Origin: Alkalihalobacillus pseudalcaliphilus
GTDB lineage: Bacteria; Bacillota; Bacilli; Bacillales; Bacillaceae_D
DNA: 64,000 nt
Direction of reading: 5' to 3'
Assembly (NCBI RefSeq): GCF_028610675.1
Contig: NZ_JAQQWS010000007.1
Coordinates: 133,461-197,460 of the forward strand
In this document: positions 59,751-64,000 of the stretch, piece after piece
How positions within the stretch are numbered: the stretch's first letter is position 1
Layout: the number at the start of each line of letters is the position of its first letter
Translations under genes and position numbers: made by a program
Notes under the pieces: generated by a model
What the model was told of the DNA's origin: nothing
Database searches by the model: none
What the model saw: the letters and a program-made list of their open reading frames with translations, nothing else

Positions 59751-60512
59751 TTATATCGTTACTTTCTGTAAGGCCACTTTCATAGACTGAATAAACTCAA
59801 CACGCCACTTATGAACATCTAATTTGTGTAATTCCTTGGTTGTCTTTTCATTAACACCTACCAAATAAATACGTATCCCCATAAGTGATATCGATTGTAG
59901 CATTAATTCTAAGCCAGGTAAGCCGTCAACATAGATAGTGCCAATTGCCGTAAAGTCAATTAAGACATTTTTAGGATCTTGATAATAAAGGTTTTCTAAT
60001 ACTTTTTCTTGGGTAAACCTCATTTTTTCTGCTGTTAAATCCCCATAAAGCGGAATCATCGTGAAATGATTACTCATCTTGATGCATGGTGCAGATAGTC
60101 GATAATTTTCTTCAAGAGTATGTTGCAGTTTTTCTTTTTCTCGGACCAATTCCATATTTGTATGATTTAAGCGCTCACGTAAGGACATGAGCTGATGACT
60201 AATAGTAGCTAGCTGCTTATCTGTAAAAATAAGTACGACTTGTGCTTCTTCTTCACTATGCCAAGTTGCATGCAAAAGAGCTAATAACAACACACCATCA
60301 CTTTGAATGACGTTTATTTCTAGTGTTACTTTATTTTTATTGGGCTGTAACCATTCCTTTACTTTAGTTAAGCTTCCCTCATCAATAATATGTATTAGAG
60401 AATCAATATAGCCAAAATGTTGGTATGCTTCCTGAGAAAAATCGATAATATCATATTCTCTATTAATCGTATAACTAGGGAGAGGTAGGTGTGTCTTCTT
60501 AAGTTGTGGCAT
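59751..60512 (-). CDS. Host PAS-like sensor-STAS domain protein (RsbR-type)
   Basis: 253 residues from ATG (MPQLKKTHLPLPSYT). N-terminal PAS-like region (YDIIDFSQEAYQHFGYIDSL), central coiled coil (RERLNHTNMELVREKEKL), C-terminal STAS domain (FTMIPLYGDLTAEKM; VLIDFTAIGTIYVDGLPGLE). This layout is that of stressosome co-antagonists. The gene overlaps the cobalamin-binding gene, so the two probably share a signalling pathway. Confidence 0.75.
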   Translation of the reverse strand: MPQLKKTHLPLPSYTINREYDIIDFSQEAYQHFGYIDSLIHIIDEGSLTKVKEWLQPNKNKVTLEINVIQSDGVLLLALLHATWHSEEEAQVVLIFTDKQLATISHQLMSLRERLNHTNMELVREKEKLQHTLEENYRLSAPCIKMSNHFTMIPLYGDLTAEKMRFTQEKVLENLYYQDPKNVLIDFTAIGTIYVDGLPGLELMLQSISLMGIRIYLVGVNEKTTKELHKLDVHKWRVEFIQSMKVALQKVTI

Positions 60513-61173
60513 TAGAGTCTTTTTCCCCTTCCTCACTATACTTAATATTCCCTGTTACAATCCAATCTTGTAGCTGTCGTAAGCTCATGACAACATGGAC
60601 CTTATCGCTTTTTGAAGCATCTAATGATAATACCTTGTTAGCCATACGACCACCTATCAGCATCTCTGGCTCATCTTCTAATTGTACGATCGCTTCAATA
60701 TACTCAATTAATTTGGGTAAACGGTACGGTAAAGCAATAGAAATACCAACCACCTCAGGCTTCCACTTCCGAATAAAGCTTAACATATGATTTAATGGTA
60801 AATTCGGTCCTAAGTACCTCACATCCCATCCCTCATGTTTAAACACCGTTGCCACCATACGTAAACCAATATAATGCTGTTCTTCTTCTAATCCTAATAA
60901 CATAACTTTTTTATCAATAGTTACATTCTTCGTTTTTTCCTGTGAAAGTTCTGTTAAAATCATATCACATACAGCAGTAGCCAAATGCTCGTCAGCAACT
61001 GAGATTTCATTATTCTCCCAAAGCTCACCAATATAATACATGGCGGGTGTAATTAACTTTTCATATATTGCTAAAATCGAATCTTCTTTTTGATATTGTT
61101 GAATTAATTCCTTCGCCTCACGATCTTGGCCATCTAATAATAACTTAGCTAGCTGTTTGACTTGGTGCTCCAT
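60499..61173 (-). CDS. Host cobalamin-binding domain protein
   Basis: 224 residues. A helical cap (YIGELWENNEISVADEHLAT, with the W and EH of B12 photoreceptor-type caps) precedes a Rossmann domain with LGLEEEQHYIGLRMVATVF (E-x-H-x-x-G form of the DxHxxG motif), WDVRYLGPNLP and VVGISIALPYRLPKL. It probably senses light or B12 and signals to the STAS protein encoded next. ATG after GAGGTG. Confidence 0.85.
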   Translation of the reverse strand: MEHQVKQLAKLLLDGQDREAKELIQQYQKEDSILAIYEKLITPAMYYIGELWENNEISVADEHLATAVCDMILTELSQEKTKNVTIDKKVMLLGLEEEQHYIGLRMVATVFKHEGWDVRYLGPNLPLNHMLSFIRKWKPEVVGISIALPYRLPKLIEYIEAIVQLEDEPEMLIGGRMANKVLSLDASKSDKVHVVMSLRQLQDWIVTGNIKYSEEGEKDSNATT

Positions 61174-61182
61174 CCAAACACC

Positions 61183-61542
61183 TCACTTATCTATCTTATC
61201 GAGTATCGCAATTGCACCTTGTAAGTAAGATACATATTCAGGTACTTCTTCTATAGTCATATACTTGGATAAATGACGAATAAGCCTTTCAAAATTATCA
61301 ATAATAATAGCTGGGCTCATTCCCCTGCTTGTCAATACGTTGTTTAGCCAAAGTGCGTATTCTTCAAAATAGCTATGATCTTGTAATTGAAAAGAGGTTT
61401 CCAAATATTTTAAATGATGAAAATTATCCTCTTTTGTTCTTTCCCAACCATGTTCTCCGTACTTTTCCCATAGGTAAGGAAATTCCTTATATATTTCTTC
61501 TCTTATCTCATTAACAATGACTTCTTTTACGTTTGTATTCAT
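61183..61542 (-). CDS. Host protein of unknown function in sensor operon (119 aa)
   Basis: All-helical: IVNEIREEIYKEFPYLWEKY, HHLKYLETSFQLQDHSYFEE, IIIDNFERLIRHLSKYM. It resembles stand-alone sensor helical bundles next to STAS genes (RsbR-type N-domains), but this is not certain. The start overlaps the stop of the ABM protein gene (ATGA). Confidence 0.6.
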   Translation of the reverse strand: MNTNVKEVIVNEIREEIYKEFPYLWEKYGEHGWERTKEDNFHHLKYLETSFQLQDHSYFEEYALWLNNVLTSRGMSPAIIIDNFERLIRHLSKYMTIEEVPEYVSYLQGAIAILDKIDK

Positions 61543-61844
61543 GTTGCCACCACTGAATACTGAGTGACTTTTGGTATAATCGCTGCTAATTCTTGATCAG
61601 GATAACTTTTCTCTAAATCATGAATTTGTTTAAATTGATCACTTCTAACCCAATTTAGGTAATGCTGCTTTGTCTCCCACATCATATGTACGGTTAATTC
61701 ATTGGTTTTTTTATCATTTTGTAATAGATGGAAAGAGAGAAATCCATCAGCTGTATCTACAAGTCTTGAACGATTTTGATAAATTCCTATTACTTCTTCC
61801 GTTTTCTCTTTTGGCACAACTACAGCAGAAGTCACGATATACAT
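61539..61844 (-). CDS. Host antibiotic-biosynthesis monooxygenase (ABM) domain protein, HmoA/IsdG-like
   Basis: 101 residues: MYIVTSAVVVPKEKTEEVIG, VDTADGFLSFHLLQND, TVHMMWETKQHYLNWVRSDQ. This is the ABM ferredoxin-like fold; related Bacillus proteins degrade haem. First gene of the host operon. Confidence 0.8.
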   Translation of the reverse strand: MYIVTSAVVVPKEKTEEVIGIYQNRSRLVDTADGFLSFHLLQNDKKTNELTVHMMWETKQHYLNWVRSDQFKQIHDLEKSYPDQELAAIIPKVTQYSVVAT

Positions 61845-62056
61845 GGTTTAAGCCCCTTTGTACATTAATAAGCACACAACTTATGTAGTACACTATTTTT
61901 ATATCATTACACGCTTTCCTATTAGTATATTAATATTACTAATCCTACCATATCTCCTCTATGGAAAAAAGGAATATCCATTATAGAACTTCCTAATATT
62001 AATATTCGTAATCCTCATTCATTTACCTGCCATAAAATAGCTAACAACATAAAAAA
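61845..62056. other. Host intergenic region, AT-rich
   Basis: About 210 bp between the operon start and the tRNA cluster. AT-rich with several TATTAAT-type palindromes; no gene is visible. It must hold the promoter of the ABM/B12/STAS operon, which I cannot assign. Confidence 0.5.
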
Positions 62057-62086
62057 CCTCTAACAATTTAGCATTGATGTTAGAAG
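62057..62086. terminator. Bidirectional hairpin downstream of the tRNA cluster
   Basis: CCTCTAACA and TGTTAGAAG arms (one G-T pair) flanked by A and T runs on either side. Confidence 0.65.
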
Positions 62087-62093
62087 TTTTTCC

Positions 62094-62127
62094 AATAAAA
62101 AAAACGATACTTATATAGTAATCGTTT
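62094..62127 (-). terminator. Terminator of the tRNA operon
   Basis: Minus strand AAACGAT...ATCGTTT with a 12-nt loop that can pair further, followed by TTTTTT. Lies 22 bp after tRNA-Arg. Confidence 0.65.
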
Positions 62128-62148
62128 AGCTTTACATTTGATCTATAA

Positions 62149-62225
62149 TGGCGCGCCCTGAGAGATTCGAACTCCCGACCTTTTGATTCGTAGTCAAACA
62201 CTCTATCCAGCTGAGCTAAGGGCGC
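62149..62225 (-). tRNA. tRNA-Arg (ACG)
   Basis: Cloverleaf with anticodon loop CTACGAA, acceptor GCGCCCT/AGGGCGC and encoded CCA. Last gene of the cluster in transcription order. Confidence 0.95.
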
Positions 62226-62228
62226 AAA

Positions 62229-62317
62229 TGGTGCCGAGGGCCGGACTTGAACCGGCACGGTAGTCACCTACCGCAGGATTTTAAGTCCTGTGTGTCTGCC
62301 AATTCCACCACCCCGGC
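62229..62317 (-). tRNA. tRNA-Leu (TAA)
   Basis: Long variable arm, anticodon loop CTTAAAA, acceptor GCCGGGG, encoded CCA. It can read UUA and, by wobble, UUG, the codon served by the interrupted tRNA-Leu(CAA). Confidence 0.95.
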
Positions 62318-62344
62318 AAAGATGCTTGACAGATTTATAAAATA

Positions 62345-62418
62345 TGGAGGCGACACCCGGATTTGAACCGGGGATAAAGGTTTTGCAGACCCGTGCCTTA
62401 CCACTTGGCTATGCCGCC
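62345..62418 (-). tRNA. tRNA-Cys (GCA)
   Basis: Anticodon loop CTGCAAA, acceptor GGCGGCA, encoded CCA. Confidence 0.95.
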
Positions 62419-62423
62419 TTATT

Positions 62424-62498
62424 TGGAGCGGAAGACGGGATTCGAACCCGCGACCCCCACCTTGGCAAGGTGGTGTTCTACCACTGAACTACTTCCGC
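62424..62498 (-). tRNA. tRNA-Gly (GCC)
   Basis: Anticodon loop TTGCCAA, acceptor GCGGAAG, encoded CCA. Confidence 0.95.
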
Positions 62499-62502
62499 AA
62501 TA

Positions 62503-62577
62503 TGGCTGGGCTAGCTGGATTCGAACCAACGCATGACGGAATCAAAATCCGTTGCCTTACCGCTTGGCGATAGCCCA
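62503..62577 (-). tRNA. tRNA-Gln (TTG)
   Basis: Anticodon loop TTTTGAT, acceptor TGGGCTA, encoded CCA. Confidence 0.95.
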
Positions 62578-62599
62578 ACATATGTACAAAAAATAAAAA

Positions 62600-62676
62600 T
62601 GGGGCGGCTGATGGGAATCGAACCCACGAGTGTCGGAACCACAATCCGATGTGTTAACCACTTCACCACAACCGCC
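62600..62676 (-). tRNA. tRNA-His (GTG)
   Basis: Anticodon loop TTGTGGT, acceptor GGCGGTT, encoded CCA. Confidence 0.95.
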
Positions 62677-62696
62677 ATATGAAGTTTTAATAAAAT

Positions 62697-62770
62697 TGGC
62701 AGGGGTAGTAGGAATTGAACCCACACCAAAGGTTTTGGAGACCTTCGTTCTACCTTTAAACTATACCCCT
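62697..62770 (-). tRNA. tRNA-Trp (CCA)
   Basis: Anticodon loop CTCCAAA, acceptor AGGGGTA, encoded CCA. Confidence 0.95.
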
Positions 62771-62775
62771 ATAAA

Positions 62776-62860
62776 TGGTGGAGGGGGACGGATTCGAACC
62801 GCCGAACCCTGAAGGAGCGGATTTACAGTCCGCCGCGTTTAGCCACTTCGCTACCCCTCC
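62776..62860 (-). tRNA. tRNA-Tyr (GTA)
   Basis: Anticodon loop CTGTAAA, long variable arm, acceptor GGAGGGG, encoded CCA. Confidence 0.95.
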
Positions 62861-62926
62861 AAACGACATTATTTATAATACACTATTTGGCTAATAAAAT
62901 CAATAGCTTTTAATTATAAATAAGAG

Positions 62927-62999
<73 letters not shown>

Positions 63000-63005
63000 A
63001 TAAAA

Positions 63006-63081
63006 TGGTGGCTTGGGACGGAATCGAACCGCCGACACATGGATTTTCAGTCCATTGCTCTACCGACTGAGCTACCAAGCC
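63006..63081 (-). tRNA. tRNA-Phe (GAA)
   Basis: Anticodon loop CTGAAAA, acceptor GGCTTGG, encoded CCA. Confidence 0.95.
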
Positions 63082-63098
63082 ATTTTAAATTGTATATA

Positions 63099-63175
63099 TG
63101 GCGGTCCGGACGGGACTCGAACCCGCGACCTCCTGCGTGACAGGCAGGCATTCTAACCAACTGAACTACCGGACC
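63099..63175 (-). tRNA. tRNA-Asp (GTC)
   Basis: Anticodon loop CTGTCAC, acceptor GGTCCGG, encoded CCA. Confidence 0.95.
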
Positions 63176-63202
63176 GTTTTATAATTATAACTAAAGCAAA
63201 GT

Positions 63203-63328
63203 CACTACTGTTTTAGCTTGTTACGAATATTATTCAACGTAGTGTCGTTCATTTTATTGGTTGTACCACAGGCACTACCATTTTCACTTGCTACGACGTT
63301 TATTCGACGTAGAATTCGTTCATTTTAT

Positions 63329-63334
<6 letters not shown>
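63203..63334 (+). repeat. Two ~61-bp imperfect direct repeats between tRNA-Asp and tRNA-fMet
   Basis: Copy 1 (63203-63263) and copy 2 (63273-63334) share CACTAC, GCTTGTTACGA-like and the exact TTCATTTTATTGGTTG. In copy 2 the last bases are the 3' end of tRNA-fMet, so copy 1 looks like the trailer of a lost tRNA copy. Confidence 0.7.
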
Positions 63335-63405
<71 letters not shown>

Positions 63406-63526
63406 TCGTTATAAAGTATTCGGATGATGTTTATTCATAGTTGATAACATCTTCCTCTACTCGTCTTTTCAGAGAAGATTATGCGTCGATGTTACTTGGA
63501 GATTACTCATTGATGTAATGCTCGTT

Positions 63527-63560
63527 GCTCCACCCGACGACGTTATAAAGTATTCGGATT
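63527..63560 (-). pseudogene. Remnant of a tRNA-fMet 5' end and leader
   Basis: ATCCGAATACTTTATAACG and GGGTGGAGCA repeat the leader and first part of tRNA-fMet (63392-63424) with a few changes, then diverge. It is probably the 5' scar of a decayed duplicate. Confidence 0.65.
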
Positions 63561-63566
63561 TTAAAA

Positions 63567-63642
63567 TGGTGGAGGATGACGGGTTCGAACCGCCGACCCC
63601 CTGCTTGTAAGGCAGGTGCTCTCCCAGCTGAGCTAATCCTCC
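63567..63642 (-). tRNA. tRNA-Val (TAC)
   Basis: Anticodon loop CTTACAA, acceptor GGAGGAT, encoded CCA. Confidence 0.95.
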
Positions 63643-63717
63643 ATTTTAACTGCGGATAAGCTTCAAATTTCTCACTTTTCCTTGTTAATATTCTTATGGT
63701 ATGTAGCAAAAATTATA

Positions 63718-63792
63718 TGGTGACCCGTACGGGATTCGAACCCGTGTTACCGCCGTGAAAGGGCGGTGTCTTAACCGCTTGACCAACGGGCC
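63718..63792 (-). tRNA. tRNA-Glu (TTC)
   Basis: Anticodon loop CTTTCAC, acceptor GGCCCGT, encoded CCA. Confidence 0.95.
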
Positions 63793-63823
63793 ATTTATTT
63801 ATATTGAATTCCGAATTACACTC

Positions 63824-63917
63824 TGGCGGAGAGCGAGGGATTCGAACCCTCGAGACGGTTCTACACCGCCTACACGATTTCCAATCGTGCTCCTTCGGCC
63901 AACTCGGACAGCTCTCC
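63824..63917 (-). tRNA. tRNA-Ser (GGA)
   Basis: Anticodon loop TTGGAAA, long variable arm, acceptor GGAGAGC, encoded CCA. Confidence 0.95.
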
Positions 63918-63924
63918 GAACAAA

Positions 63925-63999
63925 TGGCTCCACAGGTAGGACTCGAACCTACGACCGATCGGTTAACAGCCGATAGCTCTACCACTGAGCTACTGTGGA
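63925..63999 (-). tRNA. tRNA-Asn (GTT)
   Basis: Anticodon loop CTGTTAA, acceptor TCCACAG, encoded CCA. First visible gene of the cluster; more genes may lie beyond the window. Confidence 0.95.
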
Positions 64000-64000
64000 A

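Overview
The window holds most of an integrated temperate siphophage (positions 1 to about 59,580) followed by host chromosome (about 59,580 to 64,000). The host is a low-GC Firmicute. Its tRNA cluster has the order Asn-Ser-Glu-Val-Met-Asp-Phe-Thr-Tyr-Trp-His-Gln-Gly-Cys-Leu, matching the trnD-type cluster of Bacillus and relatives. The host genes look like a Bacillaceae/Planococcaceae species; a Lysinibacillus-like organism is a guess. The prophage is visibly richer in GC than the host flank, except for AT-rich islands: the tail phosphoesterase, the AimR/sigma region and the HNH genes.

Almost every phage gene is on the minus strand, so transcription runs from high to low coordinates. Next to the attachment site are a tyrosine integrase (58.5-59.4 kb) and a membrane protein. 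Next come an HNH gene, a winged-helix protein with iteron-like repeats (56 kb) and small early genes. The replication module follows: helicase loader, DnaB-type helicase and Toprim primase (47.5-53.5 kb). A switch region (45-47.4 kb) has an AimR-type regulator divergent from a Cro-like protein, plus a sigma-factor-like gene. A DNA-metabolism block (26-44 kb) carries an ssDNA-binding-like protein, a family A DNA polymerase in two pieces, a PD-(D/E)XK exonuclease, a RuvC-like resolvase, nrdI-nrdE-nrdF with a group I intron in nrdE, PhoH, MazG and a nucleotide kinase. Three DNA methyltransferases lie at 22.8-29.5 kb. A second winged-helix/iteron module sits at 19.4-20 kb, and a 0.77-kb repeat-rich non-coding region separates early from late genes. 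The late block (18.4-0 kb) is ordered: small and large terminase, portal, scaffold, decoration protein, major capsid, connectors, tail tube, G/T chaperones, tape measure, Dit, a metallophosphoesterase, tail-lysin/fibre protein, lipoprotein, holins and amidase. The left end of the prophage lies outside the window.

The most unusual points are these. Three unrelated phage genes (3D-domain protein, exonuclease, DNA polymerase) have a perfect Shine-Dalgarno followed at 8-9 nt by an in-frame AUC and no usable AUG/GUG/UUG. Two modules at opposite ends of the early region share one architecture: a winged-helix gene, a 21-22-bp tandem repeat across its stop codon, and a common 44-bp element. An AimR-type regulator has no adjacent peptide gene. 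A matched 44-bp promoter-like element precedes the sigma-like gene and a distant HNH gene. Integration has cut tRNA-Leu(CAA) at its anticodon loop without restoring it at this end.

The host part carries a small operon (ABM monooxygenase, unknown protein, cobalamin-binding protein, PAS-like/STAS protein) and 16 intact tRNA genes.
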